In this document: positions 28,521 to 37,976 of the stretch, in pieces
Layout of the letters: the number at the start of each line of letters is the position of its first letter
Position numbering within the stretch: position 1 is the first letter of the stretch
Source of the DNA: Algoriphagus chordae
GTDB taxonomy: Bacteria; Bacteroidota; Bacteroidia; Cytophagales; Cyclobacteriaceae
Reading direction: 5' to 3'
Assembly: GCF_003254055.1 (NCBI RefSeq)
Contig: NZ_QKZT01000003.1
Coordinates: 145,995 to 209,994 of the forward strand
Length of the DNA stretch: 64,000 nt
Notes under the pieces: model-generated
What the model was told of the DNA's origin: nothing
Seen by the model: only the letters and a program-made list of their open reading frames with translations
The model's database searches: none
Translations under genes and position numbers: made by a program

Positions 28521-30065
28521 ATGAAAGTGATTCAAAGTTTAGGCATTCTATTGTTTTTGGTAGGCTTGACAGTCTTTACTGTGATGCCGTTTTTAGGAGA
28601 TTACACACTCACTGAAGATCAAGTTTTAGCCAATACAAAGGATATCCATCAAGAGAAAATGGCTGAGATTCTTTCGCCTATGTATGGGGAGACTTATTCA
28701 TCCAATTTCTCATTAATTTCTGCCTACAATGAGAATTTTAATGAATATAATGAAGCTCTAAAAGCTGAATCCAAATGGGATGATGTGATCTGGGACGATT
28801 ATAGTTTGCCGCTGGCGCAAAGTTCACTGAGCAGTCCTGTACGGGATAACCCATGGTTATTCTTTGGTTTATCCATTGGCTTGGCTGTTTTGGGAGGACT
28901 GATGTACAATCTGCCCAAGTATCGTGGCGAACCAGCAGGAATCAAAAACAATGGGATTTTTCATTCTGCCATGAAAAATCGTGGCTGGATGGGAATGATT
29001 ACGGGAGCCTATTTGATTCTTTTCTACATCATTTTGTATTGGTTTCCAGCCTATATCGTCAATCAAATCTGGATGGTAACTCCCCTCAGTATGCTTCTGA
29101 GCGGTAATCCTGCTAGTCAGTGGTTTCTCTATGGTACGATTTACACACTTGCCATCACAGTAATGGGAGTGAGGATGTTCAGAAAGTATAGAGGAAATAA
29201 ATATCAGCAACTTCGCACGGCATCGGTGATGTTTTTCCAGACGGCTTTTGCATTTCTGATTCCCGAGATTTTGGTATTGCTGAATCAGCCTTACTTTGAT
29301 TTCAAAAATATCTGGCCTCTGGATTACGATTTCTTCTACGATTATCAGATCGATACCTTCTTGAGTTCGGGGGGTGTTGGGATGTTTATGTTGATTTGGG
29401 GGATATTGCTCATTGTCATTGGCGTGCCGACTTTCACTTATTTCTTTGGGAAGCGATGGTATTGTTCCTGGGTTTGCGGCTGTGGTGGTTTGGCAGAAAC
29501 GCTTGGAGATCCCTATCGCCAGCTTTCGGATAAGTCAGTGAAAGCATGGAAGTACGAGAGAGTTATCATTCACAGCGTTTTGGTGTTGGCGGTGGTGATG
29601 ACGGCTTTGACCATTGTCAATTATTTTTCTGGCTTTGCACTTTTAGGGAATGTCACGAACCAATTACATTCGTTTTATGGTTTTGCCATTGGTTCGGTAT
29701 TCGCGGGCGTGGTCGGAACAGGATTTTATCCTTTCATGGGAAACCGTGTTTGGTGTAGATTTGGCTGTCCACTGGCTGCCTATTTAGGCTTGGTTCAGCG
29801 CTTCAAATCACGATTCAGAATCACCACAAACGGCGGGCAGTGTATCTCCTGTGGCAATTGCTCTACGCATTGCGAGATGGGAATTGATGTTCGCTGGTAT
29901 GCACAAAGAGGGCAGGAAATCGTGAGATCTAGCTGCGTAGGATGTGGAGTTTGTTCTTCAGTGTGTCCTCGTGGCGTACTGAATTTGGAAAATGGCCCAG
30001 AAGAAAATCGAATCAACGAAATGCCAATAATTATTGGAAATGATTCCATCAAGATAAATGCGTAA
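28521..30065 (+). CDS. NapH/CcoG-like 4Fe-4S membrane protein
   Basis: The 514-residue protein has at least five membrane helices and iron-sulfur motifs. CSWVCGCGG lies after the third helix, and the C-terminus bears two 4Fe-4S sites, CISCGNCSTHCEMGIDV and CVGCGVCSSVCPRGV. This is the NapH/CcoG-like polyferredoxin arrangement that passes electrons between quinol and periplasmic or cytoplasmic partners. Preceded by an FAD oxidoreductase 88 bp upstream; the stop is immediately followed by the ATG of the glycosyltransferase gene (no gap). The physiological electron route is not shown. Confidence 0.88.
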   Translation: MKVIQSLGILLFLVGLTVFTVMPFLGDYTLTEDQVLANTKDIHQEKMAEILSPMYGETYSSNFSLISAYNENFNEYNEALKAESKWDDVIWDDYSLPLAQSSLSSPVRDNPWLFFGLSIGLAVLGGLMYNLPKYRGEPAGIKNNGIFHSAMKNRGWMGMITGAYLILFYIILYWFPAYIVNQIWMVTPLSMLLSGNPASQWFLYGTIYTLAITVMGVRMFRKYRGNKYQQLRTASVMFFQTAFAFLIPEILVLLNQPYFDFKNIWPLDYDFFYDYQIDTFLSSGGVGMFMLIWGILLIVIGVPTFTYFFGKRWYCSWVCGCGGLAETLGDPYRQLSDKSVKAWKYERVIIHSVLVLAVVMTALTIVNYFSGFALLGNVTNQLHSFYGFAIGSVFAGVVGTGFYPFMGNRVWCRFGCPLAAYLGLVQRFKSRFRITTNGGQCISCGNCSTHCEMGIDVRWYAQRGQEIVRSSCVGCGVCSSVCPRGVLNLENGPEENRINEMPIIIGNDSIKINA

Positions 30066-31532
30066 ATGATCTTCTTATATATTTTGATTGGGATTTATGC
30101 CCTGGGAATGCTGTTTATTTTCCTTTACAGCCTTGCTCAAGGGCATTTGCTTTTGAGCTTTCTACGCTCAAAAAAGTACCTTGGAAAAGTGGCTCATCCT
30201 CACCCAGAGAGATGGCCGAAAGTCACCATTCAACTTCCTGTTTTCAATGAGTTGTATGTGGTGGATCGCCTGATTTCAGCTGTCGCCAAAATGAATTATC
30301 CTGCTGATTTACTTGAAATCCAAGTGTTGGATGATAGTACTGATCAGACTGCTGAGCTTATTCAGAAGAAGATAGCAGAGTTTCCTGAGATCAATTTTCA
30401 ATACATTCATCGGACAGATAGAACTGGATTTAAAGCTGGAGCTTTGAAGGAAGGTTTGGCAAAAGCAAGCGGTGAATTCATTGCGATTTTTGACGCGGAC
30501 TTTGTCCCTGATCCTGAATTTTTGCTAAAAACAATTCCTTATTTCTCTTCAGAAAAAGTAGGAATGGTGCAGACGCGATGGACACATTTGAATAAAAACT
30601 ATTCTCTATTGACCCGCTTGCAGGCATTTGCTTTGGATGCACATTTTCTGATCGAGCAAATCGGTAGAAATAGTCAACATGCCTTTATCAATTTCAATGG
30701 GACTGGCGGCATTTGGCGCAAGTCCTGTATCATCGATGCGGGAGACTGGCAAGACGATACGCTTACAGAGGATTTGGATCTTAGTTATCGCGCGCAGCGC
30801 AAAGGATGGGAATTTGTCTACAGACCAGAAATTGAATCCCCAGCCGAGCTTCCACCTATTATGTCCGCAGTCAAGTCACAGCAGTTTCGCTGGACCAAAG
30901 GAGGAGCGGAGTGTGCTGGAAAGCATGCAATAGCAGTTTTGGGTGAAAATTTACCTTTTGGGATCAAGATCCATGCGATGGCACATTTGTTCAATAGCAG
31001 TCTTTTTATCGCAATCTTATTGGTGAGTTTAAGCAGCATTGGAGTTTGGTGGGCAGGAGTTCAAGGTTTGATTTCAGACAATCTCTTCAAAGTTGCTGGC
31101 CTGTTTATGATAGGTTTTGTCATTATCGCTGGTGTGTATTTGGTTGCGTATTTCTACGAAAAGAGAAGTTTTTGGAGAAGTCTATTTCAAGCGATTTATA
31201 TGTTACCTCTATTCCTTTCTGTTTCTATGGGCTTGGCGTTGCACAATGCACAGGCAGTTTGGGAAGGACTTTCTGGTAAAAAATCACCCTTTATCCGTAC
31301 GCCTAAGTTTAATATAGAAGGAGGTACAGGCTTGGAATCCAATAGCTATATCAAATTCAAAATTCCTGCAACTACTTGGATGGAAGGGATTTTAATGCTG
31401 GTTTTTTCAGGCATGGTTGGGCTTCATATTTATTGGGGCACCTTCGAGATGTTACCTTTTCACCTCATGCTCGCCGTAGGGTATGGCCTAGTTTTCTTTT
31501 CCTCTTTCAAAGCCTACAGTTTAGGTAAATAA
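30066..31532 (+). CDS. Cellulose-synthase-like family 2 glycosyltransferase
   Basis: The 488-residue enzyme has an N-terminal membrane helix, a GT2 catalytic domain and three to four C-terminal membrane helices. Catalytic features are visible in order: DDSTDQT, FDADFVPDPEF, TEDLDLSYRAQRKGW and QQFRWTKGG (the QxxRW motif). It should polymerise or transfer hexose from a nucleotide sugar at the inner membrane. Its ATG follows the previous stop with no gap, and a second GT2 follows 6 bp later, so the glycosyltransferases share a transcript. The donor is unknown; cellulose is not implied. Confidence 0.92.
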   Translation: MIFLYILIGIYALGMLFIFLYSLAQGHLLLSFLRSKKYLGKVAHPHPERWPKVTIQLPVFNELYVVDRLISAVAKMNYPADLLEIQVLDDSTDQTAELIQKKIAEFPEINFQYIHRTDRTGFKAGALKEGLAKASGEFIAIFDADFVPDPEFLLKTIPYFSSEKVGMVQTRWTHLNKNYSLLTRLQAFALDAHFLIEQIGRNSQHAFINFNGTGGIWRKSCIIDAGDWQDDTLTEDLDLSYRAQRKGWEFVYRPEIESPAELPPIMSAVKSQQFRWTKGGAECAGKHAIAVLGENLPFGIKIHAMAHLFNSSLFIAILLVSLSSIGVWWAGVQGLISDNLFKVAGLFMIGFVIIAGVYLVAYFYEKRSFWRSLFQAIYMLPLFLSVSMGLALHNAQAVWEGLSGKKSPFIRTPKFNIEGGTGLESNSYIKFKIPATTWMEGILMLVFSGMVGLHIYWGTFEMLPFHLMLAVGYGLVFFSSFKAYSLGK

Positions 31533-31538
31533 GTTCTG

Positions 31539-32231
31539 ATGCATAATCCTCCAATTATTGATGTAATCATCCCCGCATACAACGAGGAGAAGTCCATTCC
31601 AAAGGTGATCGGAGACGTTCCGGCAATTGTAAGGAATATAGTAGTTGCGAATAATAACTCAACTGATACCACTGGAAAAGTAGCAGAAGCAGCTGGTGCA
31701 AAAGTGGTTTTCGAGCCTCAGAAAGGCTATGGAAAAGCTTGTTTGACAGCGATGGATTGGATCAAAAAACAGGAAATTCAACCGGATATTGTAGTCTTTC
31801 TAGACGGGGATTACAGCGATTATCCAGAAGATTTACTTGATTTGATTCAGCCGATTTTGGATCAAAAAGCAGATATGGTCATAGGCTCCAGAGCTCTGGG
31901 AGAGCGGGAATCTGGCTCAATGACTTTTCCGCAGGTCTTTGGAAATTGGTTGGCAACAACGATGATGAAATATATGCAGGGCGCCAAATTCTCTGATTTG
32001 GGACCATTTCGGGCGATTGTTTGGTCAAAGTTGCTTGACTTGAATATGATCGATCAGAACTTTGGCTGGACTATAGAGATGCAGATCAAAGCGCATAAAG
32101 CAGGACTTCGGTATACGGAAGTACCCGTAAATTACCGCAAGCGTATAGGAGTATCCAAAGTCAGCGGAACGGTGAAAGGAGTGTTTGGAGCTGGGTATAA
32201 GATTATCTATACGATTTTTAGATATTGGTAA
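31539..32231 (+). CDS. Family 2 glycosyltransferase, DPM1/UgtP-like
   Basis: The 230-residue soluble enzyme has GT2 motifs VIIPAYNEEKSIPKV near the N-terminus, a DGD motif (VFLDGDYSDYPED) for metal and sugar nucleotide, and an acceptor-side region ending RKRIGVSKVSGT. It resembles dolichol/polyprenol-phosphate sugar transferases. The end overlaps a 15-bp direct repeat with the following AT-rich stretch (copies 32214-32228 and 32231-32245). Confidence 0.9.
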   Translation: MHNPPIIDVIIPAYNEEKSIPKVIGDVPAIVRNIVVANNNSTDTTGKVAEAAGAKVVFEPQKGYGKACLTAMDWIKKQEIQPDIVVFLDGDYSDYPEDLLDLIQPILDQKADMVIGSRALGERESGSMTFPQVFGNWLATTMMKYMQGAKFSDLGPFRAIVWSKLLDLNMIDQNFGWTIEMQIKAHKAGLRYTEVPVNYRKRIGVSKVSGTVKGVFGAGYKIIYTIFRYW

Positions 32232-32268
32232 TTTTTAGATATTGGGGAATTGTTGGCTGTTATAAAAA

Positions 32269-32841
32269 ATGAAACGAATCATATTTAAAATAATAATTGG
32301 ATTGGTGGCAGTCAATATTGTTACATATTGGTGGTTTTCAGAAAGTTCGAACCTACAAATAGTAAATGGTAAATATTTGGATTTTACTGAAAGACGGTTA
32401 GGTAGCAAATGGAATACAGATACAAGTGAACATATAATTGTTGCCTCATGCGGAGATGAATTTTTTAGGGACTTAAAACAATTTGAAAGAGCAGTCTGGA
32501 AGTCGAATCCAAAAGGCACCAATTATCCAATTGACCTTAAGGTAGATAATGATTTTTATCAATCGGTTTGGCAAGTAAATTATGATTTAGATGTTCTAGA
32601 AACAATTGGTATCCAAACAGATACTTTGAATTCTAGGACTTGTATCATTTATAAAGTATGCACGAAACGAACTATTGTTGGATTGATGAAACGAATTGAA
32701 TATCAATACTTCTTTTCTAACTCTCCGACCGATTACCATATCATGTATTATAATAGACAAATGGAAACAAGCACACCCATTTATTTCTGGGTTTTAGGTT
32801 TTTGGGTTGAGTTTAATGGACAAATAACTTCTTTGAATTAA
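32269..32841 (+). CDS. Hypothetical membrane-anchored protein
   Basis: No family is recognised. The 190-residue product starts with a membrane helix (residues ~5-22, IFKIIIGLVAVNIVTYWWF) and appears to be anchored with the rest outside. Base composition is visibly more AT-rich than in the flanking glycosyltransferase and lipoprotein genes. It sits between a duplicated 15-bp tag and a 128-bp non-coding gap, so it may be a recent insertion; this is inferred. Function is unknown. Confidence 0.65.
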   Translation: MKRIIFKIIIGLVAVNIVTYWWFSESSNLQIVNGKYLDFTERRLGSKWNTDTSEHIIVASCGDEFFRDLKQFERAVWKSNPKGTNYPIDLKVDNDFYQSVWQVNYDLDVLETIGIQTDTLNSRTCIIYKVCTKRTIVGLMKRIEYQYFFSNSPTDYHIMYYNRQMETSTPIYFWVLGFWVEFNGQITSLN

Positions 32842-33014
32842 AAACAAAAGCTAACACAATCATTTAAGTAAGCTGGTGAAAAGGGAACTATATAACCATA
32901 AACTAACAGCAGACAAGAAAGTGCTTTCACAGCTCTTCTTCACACAGCGCAAACCGGGATAAGGATAAAGTGGCGAAACATATTTTAGACCTTCAACTGG
33001 ATTTTAGTAATTTT

Positions 33015-33899
33015 ATGAATATGAAAAATTTATTCAACCTCGGTCTAATTCTGTTCATATTCTCTTCCTGCAATTCCACAGGCAGAAAAGCCATTGATGA
33101 GGAGCAATTTGCTTCGCATTGGTATCAGAATAAAGCTGAGATTAATGTATTTGAGCTTAAGCAAATGCGATATGGTGAAGAGCGGGATGGCAATGCGGTA
33201 ATGATCTTTGTGACGGAGGACTTTTCCAAACGCAAGCAGGTGAAGGTGGATGATCCTTCTGCTGCAGGAAAGGGAGCTATAAAGGTGATGAAGCTGAATA
33301 TGACCCGGGATTTCGTAACGGGCGTATATCCTTACCACACGATGTTATCCGTTTTTACGCCAGTTTACGATGATCTGAGTTCGCCGAAAATCACTGCTTC
33401 TATGACCGAATGGTGTGGTCAGTCGTTTGCGCAGCTCAACTGGAAAAACAATAAGTACCAAGCCAAACTGTTCTCCTATTTCGAAATGGAAGGTGATCAG
33501 GAATTGGCGATCAGTTCAATGGCTGAGGATGAGATTTTCAACTTGATCCGATTAAATCCTGACCTCGTGCCTACAGGTCACAAGAAGTTGATTCCTAGTT
33601 TGATTTTTAATCGCTTCTCCCATATTCCACTTGATGCTGAAAGTGCCGTGATCTCTAAGAGAAAGACTGGCTCAAATCAGGCTGAGATTGAAGTGATTTA
33701 TGAAGAAATCGGAAGAAAATTGCTGATCAAATATGTAGATGCTTTTCCATATGAAATCATGTCATGGCAAGAAACTCTAACCAAGGAGGACGGCACCGAG
33801 GAAGTGACTTCAGCAGTGCGAAAAAGTGTGCAAATGCTGGACTACTGGCGTAAAAATGGGCTTCAGGATGAGTCGTTTCGCAAAAGCTTGGGGCTTTGA
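33015..33899 (+). CDS. Lipoprotein of unknown function
   Basis: The frame is open from a GTG at 32970, but ATG at 33015 (or 33021) begins a lipoprotein signal with lipobox FIFSSC and is the likely start, giving 294 residues. Conserved blocks WYQNKAEINVFELKQMRYGE and FDFSKRKQ-like FSKRKQVKVDD suggest a Bacteroidetes-wide lipoprotein family, often mislabelled as septum formation inhibitor Maf although no Maf motif is present. It ends with a TTGA overlap with the following glycosyltransferase. Function is unknown. Confidence 0.85.
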   Translation: MNMKNLFNLGLILFIFSSCNSTGRKAIDEEQFASHWYQNKAEINVFELKQMRYGEERDGNAVMIFVTEDFSKRKQVKVDDPSAAGKGAIKVMKLNMTRDFVTGVYPYHTMLSVFTPVYDDLSSPKITASMTEWCGQSFAQLNWKNNKYQAKLFSYFEMEGDQELAISSMAEDEIFNLIRLNPDLVPTGHKKLIPSLIFNRFSHIPLDAESAVISKRKTGSNQAEIEVIYEEIGRKLLIKYVDAFPYEIMSWQETLTKEDGTEEVTSAVRKSVQMLDYWRKNGLQDESFRKSLGL

Positions 33900-35230
33900 G
33901 CAAATCGCTTAATCGGCTCTTTATTCCTCTGATCTGCCTGCTGATGGCAGTTGGGTTCTTCTGCTTGGCCTATTATATTCCGAGAGAAAATTTCGGGTTG
34001 ACATTCACTGTCTATGCCTCTCTATTCGGAGGTATGTTGGCTATTTATTTTTTGAGTAAGCAGCTAAAATGGAAGTGGATCTTTATCGGAGGTTTGCTTA
34101 TCCGACTTTCCCTGTTGATCGCCATTCCTAAATGGTCTGATGATTACCCACGATTTCTATGGGATGGGGAATTGGTGAAGATGAGCCAAAATCCTTATTT
34201 GGAAACACCTGAAGGTTGGCTTCAAAATCATTCAGAAAGCTCAAGTCCTTATTTGGAGAATCTATTTGAGCTAATGAATTCACCAGCGTATTTTTCAGTT
34301 TATCCCCCTTTGAATCAAGCGATATTTTACGTAGCCGCTTGGGGTGCAAACCTTGACACAAAGAGTGGGGTTCTGATATTACGAGTTATACTGCTTCTTG
34401 GAGAAATAGGCGTTTTCTTTCTGTTACGGAAGCTCTTCGAGCATTTTCAGCTTTTCTCAAAGAAGCTTATTCTTTATTGGTTGAATCCACTGGTGATCAT
34501 GGAAATCACCGGGAATCTTCATTTTGAAGGCTTGGTGCTACTACTTTTGCTGGCTTCTGTTTTTGCGCTGAGTAAGAACAAAAATGCACTTTCAGGTGGG
34601 TTTTGGGGACTTTCTATTGGTATGAAATTACTGCCTTTTATGCTGATTCCTACACTCTTCTCTTTTGAGAAAACCAGAAAATCAAGGACATTTTGGCTAG
34701 GTTCGTTCATTGCCATAGCAGCTAGCTTTGGATGGCTTTTGATCGATAATTCCTGGGTTCATTTTCTCCAAAGCTTAAAACTTTACCAAGGCAAATTTGA
34801 ATTCAATGCATCAATTTATTACCTGCTTCGGGAAGTTGGTTTTTGGGTGAAAGGTTATAATGTCATCGGGGAATTGACGCCAATTCTGAGCGGAATCACG
34901 CTGATGGGAATTCTTTATTTTTCTTGGAAGAAGAGACCTCAAAACCTTTTGCAACTCACGGATCTCTGGGTATTGATCTATTTGGTTTATCTGATTTTTC
35001 AGCCAATAGTTCATCCTTGGTATCTGATTCCTGCCTTTGGCTTGAGTTTGTTTACTGATAAAAAAGCCTTTCTGATTTGGACTTACGCAGTGATATTTTC
35101 GTACCAAGCCTATGGTGATCCTAATTATCAAGAAAATCCAATTTTCCTTTTCTTAGAATATTCCATGCTAGCAATAGCTATATACTGGGACTATTTTAGA
35201 TCATCTACCAAATCTCTTTTAGCCAAATGA
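33896..35230 (+). CDS. GT-C (GT87/DUF2029-like) mannosyltransferase-type membrane protein
   Basis: The 444-residue protein has about ten membrane helices. The acidic loop after the third helix (SDDYPRFLWDG) is typical of GT-C enzymes that use polyprenyl-phosphate sugars. The start is TTG at 33896, overlapping the previous stop as TTGA; no better start exists nearby. It follows the two GT2 genes and probably adds a sugar to a lipid or glycan on the periplasmic face. Substrate unknown. The ATG of the next lipoprotein overlaps its stop. Confidence 0.83.
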   Translation: MSKSLNRLFIPLICLLMAVGFFCLAYYIPRENFGLTFTVYASLFGGMLAIYFLSKQLKWKWIFIGGLLIRLSLLIAIPKWSDDYPRFLWDGELVKMSQNPYLETPEGWLQNHSESSSPYLENLFELMNSPAYFSVYPPLNQAIFYVAAWGANLDTKSGVLILRVILLLGEIGVFFLLRKLFEHFQLFSKKLILYWLNPLVIMEITGNLHFEGLVLLLLLASVFALSKNKNALSGGFWGLSIGMKLLPFMLIPTLFSFEKTRKSRTFWLGSFIAIAASFGWLLIDNSWVHFLQSLKLYQGKFEFNASIYYLLREVGFWVKGYNVIGELTPILSGITLMGILYFSWKKRPQNLLQLTDLWVLIYLVYLIFQPIVHPWYLIPAFGLSLFTDKKAFLIWTYAVIFSYQAYGDPNYQENPIFLFLEYSMLAIAIYWDYFRSSTKSLLAK

Positions 35231-35955
35231 ATTATAAATCTCTACTTTCTTTTCTTTTATCCCTATTCTTTTTCTCCTGTACGCCCAGTCCAGAAAAGCA
35301 AGCCCTGGAACTCATCGATAAGTCAATCGAAGCGCATCAGCTTTCCAAAAATTGGGAGGATGTTTCTACTATCAAATTCAAAAAATGGACACGCTTGCTC
35401 GATGAGAATGGAGCGATAGAAAGCGAATCTGAGCAATGGGTGGAATTTCGCCTGAAACCATATTTCGAAGCAAAGTTGACTTGGACAACAGACAGCGTAC
35501 TGCATGTGGCTAATTTTAACGGAAGTAGAATGAGCTATCAAATGGGAGCGAATACTATCCAAAATGAGGGTTTTTTGAAAGCGAAAAGAGCTGAAATTGA
35601 TGCTGCTCACTTTGCTTTTGCGCAGCCATGGAATCTGATCGATGAAAATGCTAATGTGACTTATGAAGGGCAGAAGAGACTAGAAGACGGTAAATCTGTA
35701 GCGTCAATTCGTGTGGATTATGGGCCAGATTCGGATGTCTGGTGGTTTTACTTTGATCCAATTTCATCTCAATTGGTCGCAAATGAACTCCATGCGAAGG
35801 ATCATAAAAGTCTGATCGAAAATACTTCTTACGACAATTCAACAGGGTTATTGTTGGCAAAGGAGCGTAAAAGCTTTAGAATAGATGATGAAGGTAAAAA
35901 GCAGTTTTTGCGGGCGGAATATTTATATTCTGACTACGAACTAACTTTTGAATAA
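35227..35955 (+). CDS. DUF6503-like lipoprotein
   Basis: The 242-residue protein has a lipoprotein signal (LFFFSC, Cys near residue 18). Characteristic sequence AEK/IDKSIEAHQLSK and WWFYFDP are shared with the next gene in general design. It is likely an outer-membrane-associated beta-rich protein of DUF6503 type. Its ATG overlaps the stop of the GT-C gene by 4 bp (ATGA), so it belongs to the same transcript. Confidence 0.8.
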   Translation: MNYKSLLSFLLSLFFFSCTPSPEKQALELIDKSIEAHQLSKNWEDVSTIKFKKWTRLLDENGAIESESEQWVEFRLKPYFEAKLTWTTDSVLHVANFNGSRMSYQMGANTIQNEGFLKAKRAEIDAAHFAFAQPWNLIDENANVTYEGQKRLEDGKSVASIRVDYGPDSDVWWFYFDPISSQLVANELHAKDHKSLIENTSYDNSTGLLLAKERKSFRIDDEGKKQFLRAEYLYSDYELTFE

Positions 35956-36001
35956 GTGGAGGATAACTTCCGGAAAATTAGAATTATTAAAATTTAGAAA
36001 T

Positions 36002-36751
36002 ATGAGATTACAATTCCTCTTTGGGTTCTTATTTGGATTAACAGTTTTTACTTCATGTGACTCGCGAACTGAAGCTGAGAAAATCGTCGACAAGGCGATC
36101 GAAGTCTATGGTGGAGATATTTATAGTAATTCAAAAGTTGAATTTGACTTTAGAGATATTCATTACACTATTTTTAAAACTGAAGATCGCTTTGAATATG
36201 TCCGTGAGTTTTCGGATTCTACAGGGAATGTAAAAGACCTGCTTAATAATGATGGTTTTGTCAGAACTGTGAATGGAGCTAAGATCGATACACTTTCTGA
36301 AGAGTGGATTGGAAAATACTCCCGTTCGGTCAATTCTGTTGCTTATTTTGCATATCTCCCTTATGGGTTAAATGATCCCTCGGTATTTAAGACCTCTTTG
36401 GGTGAAACGGAGATTGATGGAGAGAAATACGATCTGATCAAAGTGACTTTCGCTGAGGAAGGAGGGGGAGAGGATTATGATGATGAGTTTTTGTATTGGA
36501 TAGGTGCTGAGGATTCGCTAATAGATTATATGGCCTACAGCTATCACACAGATGGTGGTGGAGTGAGAATGCGTGAGGTGAGTACGGTGCAGGAAGTTGG
36601 TGGAATTCGCTTTCAAAACTACCTGAATCTCAAGCCAGCCGATGAATCGGTATCTGTAGAAAAGATGCAGGAGCTTTACGAAGCTGGAGAATTAGAGCTA
36701 CTTTCAGAGATAAACCTGGAAAATATCAAAGTTCAACCCTTGGATAAATAA
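36002..36751 (+). CDS. DUF6503-like lipoprotein, paralog of the previous gene
   Basis: A TTG at 35948 opens the frame, but ATG at 36002 begins a lipoprotein signal (FGLTVFTSC) and is preferred, giving 249 residues. It shares the start AEKIVDKAIEVYGG and late YWIGAEDSLIDYMAY with DUF6503 proteins and resembles the gene at 35227 in length and layout. Tandem paralogs suggest duplication. Function is unknown. Confidence 0.82.
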   Translation: MRLQFLFGFLFGLTVFTSCDSRTEAEKIVDKAIEVYGGDIYSNSKVEFDFRDIHYTIFKTEDRFEYVREFSDSTGNVKDLLNNDGFVRTVNGAKIDTLSEEWIGKYSRSVNSVAYFAYLPYGLNDPSVFKTSLGETEIDGEKYDLIKVTFAEEGGGEDYDDEFLYWIGAEDSLIDYMAYSYHTDGGGVRMREVSTVQEVGGIRFQNYLNLKPADESVSVEKMQELYEAGELELLSEINLENIKVQPLDK

Positions 36752-36758
36752 TCTGAAA

Positions 36759-37976
36759 ATGAACCCAAAACGACTGAAATTTAAAAATAGAAATGGTTTG
36801 GAGCTCGCGGCACATTTGTATTTGCCGGCGGATCAAAAACCAAGTTTTTATGCTCTTTTTGCGCACTGCTTTACCTGCTCCAAAAACTTCTCAGCTGTCA
36901 CTCGTATTTGTACTGCATTGTCCCAAAATGGGATAGCCTGTTTAAGTTTTGATTTTACAGGACTTGGAATGAGTGAGGGAGAGTTTTCAGAATCTTCTTT
37001 TAGTGGCAATGTGAGTGATTTATTGGATGCGGCAGATTTCCTTACGCAAGAATATCAAGCTCCTAAAATGCTTATCGGCCATTCTCTTGGTGGAGCCGCG
37101 GTATTGTATGCTGCTGCTGAGATGGCAGAAGTTAAAGCTGTAGTGACGATAGGCGCTCCTGCGTTTCCTGGGCATATCCGTCATTTATTCTTAGATAGTA
37201 TTGAAGAGATTGAGAAAAATGGCATTGCCAAAGTTAACATTGGAGGCAGACCATTTCATATCAGTCAAAGTTTTGTAGATGATTTGGAGCAAAAACCCTT
37301 GGCTACTTTTTTGAAAAAGCTAAGGAAGTCTCTCCTCATTATGCATTCTCCTCAGGATGATATTGTGGGTGTTGAAAATGCAGCGGAGATATATAATGCT
37401 GCCATGCATCCCAAAAGTTTTATCTCATTAGATGGAGCAACCCACTTAGTTTCCAATCCTAAAGACAGCGAATACATAGCGGAGGTGATTGGGAGTTGGT
37501 CTAAACGCTATGTGGTAGTAGAGGAAGAAAAGCAGCTGAATGATACACGTGGTAATCAGGTTTTCGTGCGGCTGTCTGGAGAGAAATACACTACTGAAGT
37601 GATGACTCCGAATCATCATTTGATCGCAGATGAGCCATCGGAGGTCGGAGGCGCTGATTTGGGGCCAAATCCTTATGACTTGCTGATGGCTTCACTTGGA
37701 AGCTGTACAGCGATGACATTGAAAATGTACGCGGAGCGTAAGAAATGGCCTTTGGAACAAGTTTCCGTATTTCTCAATCATGAGAAAGTTCACTTAGCTG
37801 ATAGTGAAAACCCGGACGAATCATCAGCGAAAGTCAGCCAATTTACCCGAATTATAGAAATTGAAGGTGATCTCGATGCGGATCAAAGACAAAGGCTGCT
37901 GGAGATATCCAACAAATGTCCCGTTCACAAAACGCTTCAGGAGGAAATCGTCATTCAAACCATGCTTTCAAAATGA
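36759..37976 (+). CDS. Alpha/beta hydrolase-OsmC fusion protein
   Basis: The 405-residue protein joins two domains. Residues ~1-250 are an alpha/beta hydrolase with nucleophile elbow GHSLGGAAVLY, an acidic residue in SPQDDIVGVENA and His in GATHLV. Residues ~265-405 are OsmC-like with the conserved SLGSCTAMTLKMYA and resolving cysteine in CPVHKTL. OsmC proteins reduce organic hydroperoxides with thiols; the hydrolase half may act on the same lipid products. Such fusions occur across Proteobacteria and Bacteroidetes. The stop overlaps the following glycosidase ATG by 4 bp. Confidence 0.93.
   Translation: MNPKRLKFKNRNGLELAAHLYLPADQKPSFYALFAHCFTCSKNFSAVTRICTALSQNGIACLSFDFTGLGMSEGEFSESSFSGNVSDLLDAADFLTQEYQAPKMLIGHSLGGAAVLYAAAEMAEVKAVVTIGAPAFPGHIRHLFLDSIEEIEKNGIAKVNIGGRPFHISQSFVDDLEQKPLATFLKKLRKSLLIMHSPQDDIVGVENAAEIYNAAMHPKSFISLDGATHLVSNPKDSEYIAEVIGSWSKRYVVVEEEKQLNDTRGNQVFVRLSGEKYTTEVMTPNHHLIADEPSEVGGADLGPNPYDLLMASLGSCTAMTLKMYAERKKWPLEQVSVFLNHEKVHLADSENPDESSAKVSQFTRIIEIEGDLDADQRQRLLEISNKCPVHKTLQEEIVIQTMLSK

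Noticed and set aside
33015..33899. Annotation as septum formation inhibitor Maf
   Set aside because: The sequence is a lipoprotein and has no Maf nucleotide-pyrophosphatase motif.
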